Source of the DNA: Bacillus sp. SLBN-46
GTDB taxonomy: Bacteria; Bacillota; Bacilli; Bacillales; Cytobacillaceae
Direction: 5' to 3'
DNA: 64,000 nucleotides
NCBI RefSeq assembly: GCF_031453555.1
Contig: NZ_JAVIZM010000001.1
Span: forward strand, 2,921,001 to 2,985,000
How positions within the stretch are numbered: the first letter of the stretch is position 1; every line of letters starts with the position of its first letter. The notes below the pieces were generated by a model. The model searched no databases. It saw nothing but the letters and a program-made list of their open reading frames with translations, and was not told where the DNA came from. A program made the translations under genes and the position numbers. Shown here piece after piece: positions 54,741 through 63,253 of this stretch.

Positions 54741-54778
54741 AAAAAAGCCTACCCATCGCTATACTCCGAGAGGTAGGC
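54741..54778 (-). terminator. Terminator of the glycerate kinase gene
   Basis: GCCTACC/GGTAGGC stem followed by T6 on the minus strand. Confidence 0.82.
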
Positions 54779-54784
54779 ATACAT

Positions 54785-55918
54785 TTATTTTTTCATCTTC
54801 CAAATGGCTGCAATATTGACAGCTGTTCTTTCTACGTATTCTGATGCATGTTCGAAGGCGTCTTCTAGGACCACAACACCAGGAACAATACTAAAAATAG
54901 CATCTATTCCATAATCATGAACAACATGACTCTCTTTTCCGAGGTTTCCAGCAATTCCAATCACAGGAACATCATACTTTTTTGCGGTTTTTGCTACGCC
55001 AATTGGTGTCTTTCCAAAAATGGTTTGATGATCAATTTTCCCTTCACCCGTGATGACCAAATCAGCATCTTCAACCGCTTTGGGAAGAGAAGTTGCCTCA
55101 ATCACGATGTCGACACCACGTTTTAATACGGACGGTAAGAAGGCTAACAATCCTCCGCCAAGCCCACCCGCGGCTCCAGCACCTGCTACATCTTTTATAT
55201 TTTTTCCAAGCTCACGTTCAATAATGGCTGCATAGTGGTCAAGATTACAATCCAATTGTTCTACCATTTCCGGTGTCGCTCCTTTTTGCGGACCAAAAAT
55301 AGCGGAAGCTCCTCTTTCTCCTGTTAATGGATTATCTACATCACAAGCAACCTCAATTTTAATATTCTCTAAACGTGAATTTAATTGAGCTAAGTCGATC
55401 GAAGCCAATTTACCTAGTGCCCCTCCGCCTTCTCCGATTTCCTGACCATCCTTATCGAATAATCCCACACCAAGGGCTTTAGCCATCCCTGCACCACCAT
55501 CATTAGTGGCACTACCACCGATTCCAATAATGATATGAGTGGCACCATAATCAAGGGCAGCTGATATAAGTTCACCTGTCCCTCTCGTTGTGGTAATTAG
55601 CGGATTTCGTTTCTCTCTTGGAACTAGGTGCAAACCAGAGGCTGCCGCCATTTCTATCACTGCCGTACGTTTATTACCAAGCATTCCGAAAAACGCTTCA
55701 ACTGGTTCTCCAAGAGGACCCGTGACAGTTTTGTTGATAATTTCTCCACCGGTTGCATCAACCAGAGATTGAACAGTCCCTTCTCCACCGTCTGCCATCG
55801 GTATTTTTACATACTCTGCATTTGGAAAATGATATTTAAAGCCTTTTTCAATTGCCTCAGCTACCTCAAGGGCTGAGAGGCTTTCTTTAAATGAATCAGG
55901 TGCAATAACTATCTTCAT
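54785..55918 (-). CDS. glxK: Glycerate kinase (GlxK/GarK type)
   Basis: 377 residues; phosphorylates D-glycerate to 2-phosphoglycerate. Family marks: MKIVIAPDSFKESLSA at the start, PMADGGEGT, GIGGSATNDGGAGM, GPQKGAT, TGEGKIDHQT. Follows the GntP permease (76-nt gap with a hairpin), so permease and kinase form a glycerate-use unit under the CdaR-like regulator. Confidence 0.92.
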   Translation of the reverse strand: MKIVIAPDSFKESLSALEVAEAIEKGFKYHFPNAEYVKIPMADGGEGTVQSLVDATGGEIINKTVTGPLGEPVEAFFGMLGNKRTAVIEMAAASGLHLVPREKRNPLITTTRGTGELISAALDYGATHIIIGIGGSATNDGGAGMAKALGVGLFDKDGQEIGEGGGALGKLASIDLAQLNSRLENIKIEVACDVDNPLTGERGASAIFGPQKGATPEMVEQLDCNLDHYAAIIERELGKNIKDVAGAGAAGGLGGGLLAFLPSVLKRGVDIVIEATSLPKAVEDADLVITGEGKIDHQTIFGKTPIGVAKTAKKYDVPVIGIAGNLGKESHVVHDYGIDAIFSIVPGVVVLEDAFEHASEYVERTAVNIAAIWKMKK

Positions 55919-55957
55919 TTTGATCCCTCTCCTGTCAATTACATTGGATGATTTAAA

Positions 55958-55983
55958 AAAGAGGAGTGTTGCCCCCCTCTTTT
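55958..55983 (-). terminator. Hairpin between gntP-like and glycerate kinase genes
   Basis: AAAGAGG/CCTCTTT stem with T6 on the minus strand; may lower expression of the kinase relative to the permease. Confidence 0.6.
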
Positions 55984-55993
55984 GCTCATGTAT

Positions 55994-57268
55994 CTATCCG
56001 AAAAAGTGAAACACACCATAAATCAAGGTCGAAATAATCGCCATAGTTAAACCTACTAGCGTCTCATAAGGAATAACCTTCAAACGTTCTTTGATTTCCA
56101 TGTTTACGCTTCCGCCAGTTGCGTGGAAAAAGCTTCCGTGTGGCAGGTGATCTAATACGGTAGCACCTGCATGAATCATAGCAGCACCTGCAATAGCTGA
56201 TACACCCATACCTAAAATCGTGCCACTAAACACTTGGCTCGCCACTGCTGTTCCGGCAGTAGTTGAAGCAGTTGCTGCTGACATGAAGATACCTGATACT
56301 GGAGCAAGTACATATCCTGGAAGGCCAAGTGCATTTAAACCTTCGATTAACAAGTCCTTCAAACCAGAATTAGCAATAATTCCTGCGAGGGTTCCTGTTC
56401 CAAGTAACATAATCGCAACACCTGACATTTTTCCTAAGCCAGAAACAGCATACTCATTGATTTTTCTTCCTCTACCCATTACCAATGCCCCAATAATCCC
56501 TCCAATTGGTAGAGCAATCATAGGGTCAATGCTGATATCAAACAGTGGTCTTAGTGCTAATAAAATTATGGTTATAAGTGGAGCAACGATCGCTGGTAAA
56601 AAGAGCGGAAGTTTTCCTCCATTGTGTGTTTGAATTTCAAAGTCTTTAATAGCTGAACCTTTTTTCACTAGCTTTTTCGCAATAAAATAAGTAATGGTTA
56701 AGCCAACAATGGCAGGAATAATACCTGCTGCCATAATGGATGTCAAGGGAACCTTAAAAGCATCCGATGCGGCAATGGCATTAGGGTTTGGTGACATGAG
56801 GTTACCTGCCTTACCGCCACCAATCATAGCAAACAAGATCGCAGTTTTCGAAATGCCCGCTCTTTTCGCAATCGCAAGGGCAATAGGTGATACAGTGATA
56901 ACGGCTACATCGATGAAAACTCCAACAGCTGTTAAAATCAAGGTAGCTACCGCTAGCGCAAGTAACGCCCTCGTTTCACCTAATTTTTTGACGATCGTCT
57001 CTGCAATAACAGCGGCTGCACCAGATTCAATTAATACACCGGCCAGAATACCCGCGGCTAAGATTCGTAGTACAGCTGGAATAATGCCTTTAGCACCTTC
57101 CATCATTAAGGTTACGGTATTAGTAATATCTACTCCACCAATTAGTCCGCCGATTAACGCTCCAGCGATCATTCCATAGGCAGGAGAAACCTTTATCAAA
57201 ATTAAAATAATAGCTATTACAAGTGCACAAATGGCACCTAAAGCGCTTACTTGTATATTTGCATCCAT
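55994..57268 (-). CDS. GntP family permease (likely glycerate)
   Basis: 424 residues, about 12-14 helices. GntP hallmarks: GALIGGLIGG, GGGKAGNLMSPNPNAIAASDAF, GRGRKINEY, MSAATASTTAGTAVASQ and HAGATVLDHLPHGSFFHATGGS. Proton symport of gluconate-like acids; glycerate is inferred from the kinase downstream. ATG 57268 behind AAGGAGGGA. Confidence 0.9.
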   Translation of the reverse strand: MDANIQVSALGAICALVIAIILILIKVSPAYGMIAGALIGGLIGGVDITNTVTLMMEGAKGIIPAVLRILAAGILAGVLIESGAAAVIAETIVKKLGETRALLALAVATLILTAVGVFIDVAVITVSPIALAIAKRAGISKTAILFAMIGGGKAGNLMSPNPNAIAASDAFKVPLTSIMAAGIIPAIVGLTITYFIAKKLVKKGSAIKDFEIQTHNGGKLPLFLPAIVAPLITIILLALRPLFDISIDPMIALPIGGIIGALVMGRGRKINEYAVSGLGKMSGVAIMLLGTGTLAGIIANSGLKDLLIEGLNALGLPGYVLAPVSGIFMSAATASTTAGTAVASQVFSGTILGMGVSAIAGAAMIHAGATVLDHLPHGSFFHATGGSVNMEIKERLKVIPYETLVGLTMAIISTLIYGVFHFFG

Positions 57269-57302
57269 TTATGAATCCCTCCTTGTTTGTCTGTATACTC
57301 AT

Positions 57303-57316
57303 TGTAAGCGTTTGCT
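57303..57316. promoter_or_regulatory. cre-like site upstream of the glycerate permease
   Basis: TGTAAGCGTTTGCT agrees with 12 of 14 cre positions; 35 nt upstream of the permease start. Suggests CcpA repression by preferred sugars. Confidence 0.6.
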
Positions 57317-57342
57317 ACATCGTTTTCATTGGGCGAACCATC

Positions 57343-57373
57343 AAAAAAAAGACCCTTTTCAATCAGGTCTTTT
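57343..57373 (-). terminator. Terminator of the cdaR-like gene
   Basis: AAAAGACC/GGTCTTTT stem with T8 on the minus strand, between the regulator and the permease. Confidence 0.75.
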
Positions 57374-57387
57374 GTACATTTGCACAA

Positions 57388-58497
57388 TTACTTTATCAAC
57401 TCTTGAATAACAGATAAGTATAGTTCGAGCAAATCCTTAATCTTTCTCGGGTCCTTTCCTGTTATTTCAGTTATCTTATCCAGCCGATACCTTAATGTAT
57501 TTCGATGAATGAATAACTTTCCTGTAATAGTATGTATATCCCCGTTTTCCTCAATAAACGCCAATAACGTTTCAACCAATTCCCCTTTTTTATCATTCTC
57601 TTTTAGGTATTGATAATAATTTTGTAATTCTTCCCCAATTCCAAGATTCTTTGCTCTTTTTAGCATGACAGGAATTTTATAATCATCATAAAAATATATA
57701 GTTTTTACCGGATCTATCCTCTCTCCAACAAATGAAGTTTCCACAGCCTCACGATAGGAATCAGCAATTCCTATTAAATCAGGATGATAGTTGCCGATAC
57801 TAAGTTTACATTGTACCCCTACATATTTCCTAGCTGTTTCAGCCCATTTCTCAAGTTCTATCCTAGTCCGACCAACATTCTGGCTCGTTACTTTTTTAAG
57901 AAGAATCAAATAATCTGGGTGCATGACTATTAAATCTTCTTTATCCAATCGATCGCGTATAGTCTTGAATACCTTTGCCCTGTCCTTAGTTGTTAAAATC
58001 ACAGCAAGACGCGGAATATCCAAATTGATTCCTAAGCGGCGAACTCTTTCAAAATAGAGAGAATTGAGGTTTTCCGTTCCATGCAGAAGCTGGCTAATTA
58101 GTTCTTCCTTCAATCGTTCATCCCACTGCATTTGATCGATTAAAACGGCCTGTTGTAGAATCATTTCCGCTGCCATTTTTACCAGTTCCCCGTAGTTACG
58201 AATTTCTTCAGGATTACCAGTGATTCCAATAACGCCGACAACTTGATTATTAAAATTAATCGGAAGGTTGATTCCTGCTTTCACTCCATGTAGCCCTTTT
58301 GTATCGTGTTCCTCGATTTCAAATTCCTTTTGGTTTTCAATGACGAGCAGAGCCCCTTCATGAATGGAATCAATTCGAGTTGGATCTCCTGAGCCAATAA
58401 TAATCCCTTTATCATTCATGACATTAATATTTCGCTTAATAATTTTCATCGTTCGATCGACTATTTCCTGAGCCAATGCTTGATCTAAAAATTTCAT
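57388..58497 (-). CDS. CdaR/SdaR family sugar-diacid regulator
   Basis: 369 residues. N-terminal diacid-recognition domain (1-130, QEIVDRTMKIIKRNINVMNDKGIIIGSGDPTRI), middle GGDEF-like/PucR-type region, C-terminal PucR helix-turn-helix (HTITGKLFIHRNTLRYRLDKITEITGKDPR). Activator of glycerate/glucarate genes in other bacteria; target here is the adjoining permease and kinase. ATG 58497 behind GGAGAGGA. Confidence 0.9.
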   Translation of the reverse strand: MKFLDQALAQEIVDRTMKIIKRNINVMNDKGIIIGSGDPTRIDSIHEGALLVIENQKEFEIEEHDTKGLHGVKAGINLPINFNNQVVGVIGITGNPEEIRNYGELVKMAAEMILQQAVLIDQMQWDERLKEELISQLLHGTENLNSLYFERVRRLGINLDIPRLAVILTTKDRAKVFKTIRDRLDKEDLIVMHPDYLILLKKVTSQNVGRTRIELEKWAETARKYVGVQCKLSIGNYHPDLIGIADSYREAVETSFVGERIDPVKTIYFYDDYKIPVMLKRAKNLGIGEELQNYYQYLKENDKKGELVETLLAFIEENGDIHTITGKLFIHRNTLRYRLDKITEITGKDPRKIKDLLELYLSVIQELIK

Positions 58498-58681
58498 GAT
58501 GCTGTCCTCTCCACTTTTAACGATACCACTATTATAGCTTCAGTTTTGTAAAAGGCATATTTTTCATACCCTTCTGGATAAAAAATAAGATGTTATACCC
58601 TACCTTCTTGCATGGTGGATGATCCCATTTTGGAGCTCGATTTTGCTCACTCAATTGTTAGTTGGAAATTGTTTTCCATGT

Positions 58682-58876
58682 TTTGTAGAATACAACTTCA
58701 ATATTGTTGAATAAATCAATTTTTTGTAGAATTCCATTCTTAATTTGTAGAATAATCCTCAATCTTCCTCTGATACCTTAATAATTGGAAGGTAATTACC
58801 AAGTTTTGTAGAATTCACCCGTGATTTTGTAGAATAACTTGAAGTTTTGTAGAATTCGTCCTTCTATTTGTAGAAT
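58682..58876. repeat. Array of TTTGTAGAAT motifs phased at about 20.5 bp
   Basis: Seven exact TTTGTAGAAT copies in one orientation at 58682, 58723, 58744, 58805, 58826, 58846 and 58867: steps of 41, 21, 61, 21, 20 and 21. A degenerate unit ATTGTTGAAT at 58703 fills one gap. Five copies extend to TTTGTAGAATTC or similar. Lies in the 620-bp gap upstream of the cdaR-like gene; the rest of that gap holds only the OYE terminator. Confidence 0.75.
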
Positions 58877-59080
58877 TCCTCTTCTGGCGCACCGAAATTC
58901 CAGCCAAACTAGTCTAAATTAAAAATGTAAAAAAAGTCCACATGACAATGTTTCTGTTATTTCCGCTTACCCTGCCCGAAGTGCGGACCAAAGTATTTTT
59001 TTAATGAAAGCAATAATGCTTATTATTTTATTTTTGTTGATAGGAGAGGAGATTTATCTGATAGTTTATAAAGCTATACC

Positions 59081-59105
59081 AAAAAAAGCATCCCAAGATT
59101 GGGAT
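59081..59105 (-). terminator. Terminator of the OYE-family gene
   Basis: ATCCCAA/TTGGGAT stem, then T7 on the minus strand. Confidence 0.75.
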
Positions 59106-59120
59106 ACTTTCTTAGTTAAT

Positions 59121-60245
59121 TTATTCAATCCCCGGAAACCAACCTGGTGAATGGATAATCGCTTGCCAGAGTGGATCAGGGATAACCAGTTCCTGCTGCT
59201 TATCTTTATCTATTCTTGTAACAATTTCGTCTTCCCTGCCATCCGATACCTTTTGCACCCAATCAGGATCAATAATGATTTCGCGTCCTAATGCAATTAA
59301 TGGCACTCCCGTCTGAATCGCTTGTATGGCATCATCCACGGTATAAATCGAGCCCACTCCAATAACAGGAACCTGATCACCAACACGTTCTTGAATAATT
59401 TCAATTCGAGAGCGAGTATCGTCCACCCCACGTCTTGGCTTGGACCAAAAATCCTGAAGGGAAACGTGTAAATAATCAAGATTCTTTTTAGCTAAAGCAT
59501 CAATTAAAACCAATGTATCTGCCATCGTGATTCCAGGTGTTTCTGCCTCTTCAGGGGAGAAGCGATAGCCAATCACAAACGGTCCGGTTGCATGTTCCGC
59601 TGCGACTCTCTTTACTTCATCGACAACAGCAAGTGGGAACGTAAGTCGTTTCTCTAAACTTCCTCCCCATCGATCTTCTCGGCGATTCGAATGTGGAGAA
59701 AAAAATTGTTGAATGAGGTATCCGTTTGCTCCGTGAATTTCTACCCCATCGTAACCAGCTTCAATTGCCCGACGAGTAGTCTCACCAAAGTCCTTAATGA
59801 TGGATTCTACTTCCTGATCCGTTAATTCCCTTGGAACTGGTTTCCCTGCACCTTCAGATGGAACAGAGCTTGCACTAACAACATCACCGTTCGGAACTAA
59901 TTCAGGTGGTACTTGCCGTCCACCGTGGAAAATTTGCAGAATGGCTTTTGCGCCTTGGTCTTTAATCCCTGAAGCCAGCTGCCGTAGACTCGGAATCAAT
60001 TCATCACGGTCGCCGCCAAATTCTCCTTGAAATCCTTTCCCATTGGCGGTCACATAAGTACAAGCTGTAATGACCATCCCTACTCCGCCAGACCGCCTAG
60101 CATAGTAGGTAACCTCTGCATCTGTAACCGTTCCATCTTGGTTGGATGAAAAATTTGTCATAGGTGCCATAACAATCCGATTCTTTAACGAGACTCCACT
60201 ACGAAACGTAAACGACTCAAATAATGCAGCATACTTAGAATTCAT
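59121..60245 (-). CDS. Old yellow enzyme family NADH-dependent flavin oxidoreductase (YqiG-like)
   Basis: 374 residues. FMN barrel: KNRIVMAPMTNFSSNQDG at the start, substrate-binding His/Asn pair in EIHGANGYLIQQFFSPHSNRREDRWGGSLEKR, and phosphate loop PVIGVGSIYT with ALGREIIIDPDW. Reduces activated C=C bonds. No iron-sulfur region. ATG 60245 behind GGAGGGAC. Confidence 0.92.
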   Translation of the reverse strand: MNSKYAALFESFTFRSGVSLKNRIVMAPMTNFSSNQDGTVTDAEVTYYARRSGGVGMVITACTYVTANGKGFQGEFGGDRDELIPSLRQLASGIKDQGAKAILQIFHGGRQVPPELVPNGDVVSASSVPSEGAGKPVPRELTDQEVESIIKDFGETTRRAIEAGYDGVEIHGANGYLIQQFFSPHSNRREDRWGGSLEKRLTFPLAVVDEVKRVAAEHATGPFVIGYRFSPEEAETPGITMADTLVLIDALAKKNLDYLHVSLQDFWSKPRRGVDDTRSRIEIIQERVGDQVPVIGVGSIYTVDDAIQAIQTGVPLIALGREIIIDPDWVQKVSDGREDEIVTRIDKDKQQELVIPDPLWQAIIHSPGWFPGIE

Positions 60246-60361
60246 TACTAATTGTCCCTCCAGGTATGTTTATTAAAACGAGGCAATCTTTCAACCACGT
60301 TTTAGTTTGCCGTTTTTATTTCGTGCTCATTCTAATGAGTTATGAAACACCTGTAATTTTA

Positions 60362-61192
60362 CTAGCGTATTTGCCTTTTTATATTAAAGAGAACGATGCT
60401 CACCACTAACGCAATAGTAGAGAAAAATAAAGCAATACCCGAAAAAGCAAGGACATACGCATTTAACTCTGCAATTTTCACAATCATTCCGTAACTATTG
60501 AGTTTGAATACAGCCGCGATAACATTGAACAATAAAAGAATGAAATAAATGGTTAAGAGTCCCTTTGCAGCTCCTTCAATATCCGCTTTACTGAGTGCAA
60601 TATGTGAAGAAATACTAATCGCTACTATTAAAAAAATCCAAAATAGCGGATTGATTAAATTTTCAAGGGTAAAGAGGTTCTTACTTATAGCTAAAATTGC
60701 TCCTGTTATAATCCGTATAAAAGTAAAATCAATTTTTTCTAAAGTAACGTGCAGCTTGATCTCTTTTACAAAAGCCTTGTAGGTTTCCGGGACTAAGAGG
60801 TACATACATAAAATTAAAGAACCAATCCCACTAAAAATGGGGCCAAGTCCAATAAAAAAATTGCCTGCCTGTTGATACCAGCTGTTCCGGTTATATTGGT
60901 GCTCCACAAAACCCAGGATACCAGTGGGACTATTGAATTGCAGTAATTTAACCCTCGTGACTCGATGTCCCCAAATAAAACACTGAATCAGATGACCAAT
61001 TTCATGAATAGGCGTTCCAATCCATGCGGTGAACATCACTCCTCTTGGGCCAAACGCGCTTATAAGAAACGAATTTGAATACCTTTCCAAAATCCCTAAA
61101 ACCACTCCTACAGCCATGATGACACCGAAGAGATAAACCAACTCAACAAAACTAATTAAAAGCGTATGTATAAATGATAATAGGATATTCAT
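60362..61192 (-). CDS. Membrane protein with HEXXH zinc-peptidase-like motif
   Basis: 276 residues from ATG 61192 (AGGATAG upstream); a start at 61228 is also possible. About seven helices. TPIHEIGHLIQCFIWGHRV after helix 2 carries HExxH inside the membrane region, followed by GNFFIGLGPIFSG, recalling site-2-protease (M50) layouts. No clear third ligand motif NPDG, so a non-classical or inactive relative is possible. Confidence 0.6.
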   Translation of the reverse strand: MNILLSFIHTLLISFVELVYLFGVIMAVGVVLGILERYSNSFLISAFGPRGVMFTAWIGTPIHEIGHLIQCFIWGHRVTRVKLLQFNSPTGILGFVEHQYNRNSWYQQAGNFFIGLGPIFSGIGSLILCMYLLVPETYKAFVKEIKLHVTLEKIDFTFIRIITGAILAISKNLFTLENLINPLFWIFLIVAISISSHIALSKADIEGAAKGLLTIYFILLLFNVIAAVFKLNSYGMIVKIAELNAYVLAFSGIALFFSTIALVVSIVLFNIKRQIR

Positions 61193-61303
61193 GTCTATCC
61201 TGAATCCTTTCAATGACTGTCTTTCCATCCATGATATACCATAGGATAGAAAAACATTCACAATTAGAACCTTAAAGATAAAATATTTTAGGAAATACTA
61301 CCT

Positions 61304-61945
61304 TTACCTCTCGCTCAAAAGTGCGTCGATTCCCTGATATCCAAAATATAAACCAAATACGATTAACGATGCCCCGGATACAATAGAAATAGCGATTAGA
61401 CTTTTCACATTTAATAATTTTCGGAACCCTGTCGTCAGTGCTGCAACAAACACATCCCAAAAAGTAAGACCAAGAAATATCATACTACTATAAATTAATA
61501 ATGACCCTGTTCCATTTGTTTGAGCCGTTTTGGCCAAGACCGATCCATAAATCCCCAACCAAAACAAAATAGATAAAGGACTGGTTATCGACATAATGAA
61601 TCCAGTTAAAAAACACTTAAATAACGAGTCCTTCTGTCTACTATACGAAAGAGTGATGGTATTTGCATTCTTAATACTTTCAATTCCGGAGTAAATTAAT
61701 ACAAACCCTCCGAATAACCAAAGAAAGATTTGAACAACTGGAATCCCTAAAAATTGAACCATTCCTAAATAAACCAAAAGCATAAAAACTCCATCTGCAA
61801 TCATGGATCCAGCACCCACAATCCATGCATGCCAAAAACCATTTTTTATCCCTTTATCCAACCGAGCAGAATTCACTGGTCCAATTGGTGCTGCTAAGGT
61901 AAATCCCAAGATAATATAGCTAATTAAAATACTAGTACTTAACAA
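61304..61945 (-). CDS. LysE family amino-acid exporter
   Basis: 213 residues from TTG 61945 (GGGGTGG 5 nt upstream). Six helices; family stretch GFTLAAPIGPVNSARLDKGIKNGFWHAWIVGAGSMIADGVFM and ITSPLSILFWLGIYG. Exports amino acids or related compounds. Gene 112 nt upstream of the HEXXH protein, same direction. Confidence 0.88.
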   Translation of the reverse strand: MLSTSILISYIILGFTLAAPIGPVNSARLDKGIKNGFWHAWIVGAGSMIADGVFMLLVYLGMVQFLGIPVVQIFLWLFGGFVLIYSGIESIKNANTITLSYSRQKDSLFKCFLTGFIMSITSPLSILFWLGIYGSVLAKTAQTNGTGSLLIYSSMIFLGLTFWDVFVAALTTGFRKLLNVKSLIAISIVSGASLIVFGLYFGYQGIDALLSER

Positions 61946-62031
61946 TAAAGCCACCCCTACCACACGGTAATATCAACTTGTACATTTTATGTAGAAAATA
62001 CAAAGTCATGTCCAAAAAATGATAAGAACGT

Positions 62032-62069
62032 AAAAAGCCAAATCCTTGTATATATGGATTTGGCTTTTT
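62032..62069. terminator. Terminator of the transglutaminase-like gene
   Basis: Perfect 14-bp arms AAAAAGCCAAATCC/GGATTTGGCTTTTT. Confidence 0.9.
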
Positions 62070-62118
62070 CCAATTGTTAGTTTAGATATCTCTCACTAAT
62101 AGCTGTGAGCGCATCCGA

Positions 62119-63117
62119 TTACCACGGATATTCGCCTTCCTTTTGTTTATCCGTTTTCGAAAAATACGCTGATTGATAATGAGGAACAAATTTTTGGGTA
62201 TTCGCGTTAATAAACCCTGAGCCATAGGTTGGGTCTTCTGCCTGCCAGACCCCATTTAGCAGGACCTCATTCCATGCGTGGTTTTCACCGTAAGAGACTT
62301 TTGTTTTAATCCCAACCGCACGGTGCAGCGCAGCACTTAAATGCGCATATCCTGAACAAAGAACATTACGAGATTGATAGGCTTGCAGTGCAGTATACAT
62401 AGGTGGATTAGTTGAATTAACCAGTGGTGCATTATAAGCAACATTTTTCGCTACCCAGAAAAAAATCGCTTTAGATTTCTCTACATCCGTTTTTTTGCCA
62501 TTGGTTATGTTTTGCGCGAGCGCTACTAGACCAGGGTCTGTGCTCTGTACCATAAAGCTTGGCAATAAATAGGGATCACCATCCGTTAAATGATATTCAG
62601 CATAACCGAGAACCCGTTCAGGGTCATCTTCTTTGCCGTTATAATACTCATCCAAATTGATGATCACATCCCCAACTGTATAGGCAAGCGGATATTCATA
62701 CTGAATCTTCCCTTTTTTAAAAGGAACCTTTATCGTTGTTTGCTTATCTGCCCGCTGTTCTTGAATATTTAAAATGACCCCATCTGCCTGATTGTATTTT
62801 CCATAAGGTGTTGGCTTTCCTGAAACCACTAATTTCCCGTCCTCAACCGTTACCTGATATGTTTGGATTTCAGTAGCCTGATATTTTCCATCAGTAGCTC
62901 TAGTTGGAACCGACGATGTTGCTTCCTGTTCCTCAACGGTTTCCTGTTTAGTTACCTGTGGTGAACCCGGAGCACGATCTAGCTGTGATTCCTCTTTCAA
63001 CGGAGAATCAAGGTAGGCTAAGAAATTTTTAACTTGATCTATAGAAGGAAGAAGGTCTTTTTGCCCAAGATAAAAAAAAGCATATGCCCCAAGAAACAGA
63101 ACGATGAGTTTCTTCAA
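62119..63117 (-). CDS. Secreted or membrane-anchored transglutaminase-like protein
   Basis: 332 residues from TTG 63117 behind GGAGGTG. One N-terminal hydrophobic segment (3-18), a Glu/Thr-rich linker, a beta domain, then a transglutaminase-like core (about 215-310): Cys in NVLCSGYAHLSAALHRAVGI, His in GENHAWNEV, Asp in DPTYGSG. Catalytic triad complete; cysteine-protease or crosslinking activity outside the cell is likely. Confidence 0.85.
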   Translation of the reverse strand: MKKLIVLFLGAYAFFYLGQKDLLPSIDQVKNFLAYLDSPLKEESQLDRAPGSPQVTKQETVEEQEATSSVPTRATDGKYQATEIQTYQVTVEDGKLVVSGKPTPYGKYNQADGVILNIQEQRADKQTTIKVPFKKGKIQYEYPLAYTVGDVIINLDEYYNGKEDDPERVLGYAEYHLTDGDPYLLPSFMVQSTDPGLVALAQNITNGKKTDVEKSKAIFFWVAKNVAYNAPLVNSTNPPMYTALQAYQSRNVLCSGYAHLSAALHRAVGIKTKVSYGENHAWNEVLLNGVWQAEDPTYGSGFINANTQKFVPHYQSAYFSKTDKQKEGEYPW

Positions 63118-63253
63118 CTATCAAACACCTCCGCTTTCTTATAGCTATAAGTCTATTTTTCTATATATTCGAGACGTTGGCAACTTTTTAGGAGGGTCAC
63201 CTGTCAATTTGGTATAATATTTTACATAAGAAGAACGTAAAAAGAGGTGCATC

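Noticed and set aside
55050..57179. Plus-strand frames of 60-161 residues within the glycerate kinase and GntP region
   Set aside because: Antisense shadows of well-recognised minus-strand genes.
58682..58876. CRISPR array
   Set aside because: Repeats are only 10-12 bp and spacers about 10 bp, with no cas genes in the window.
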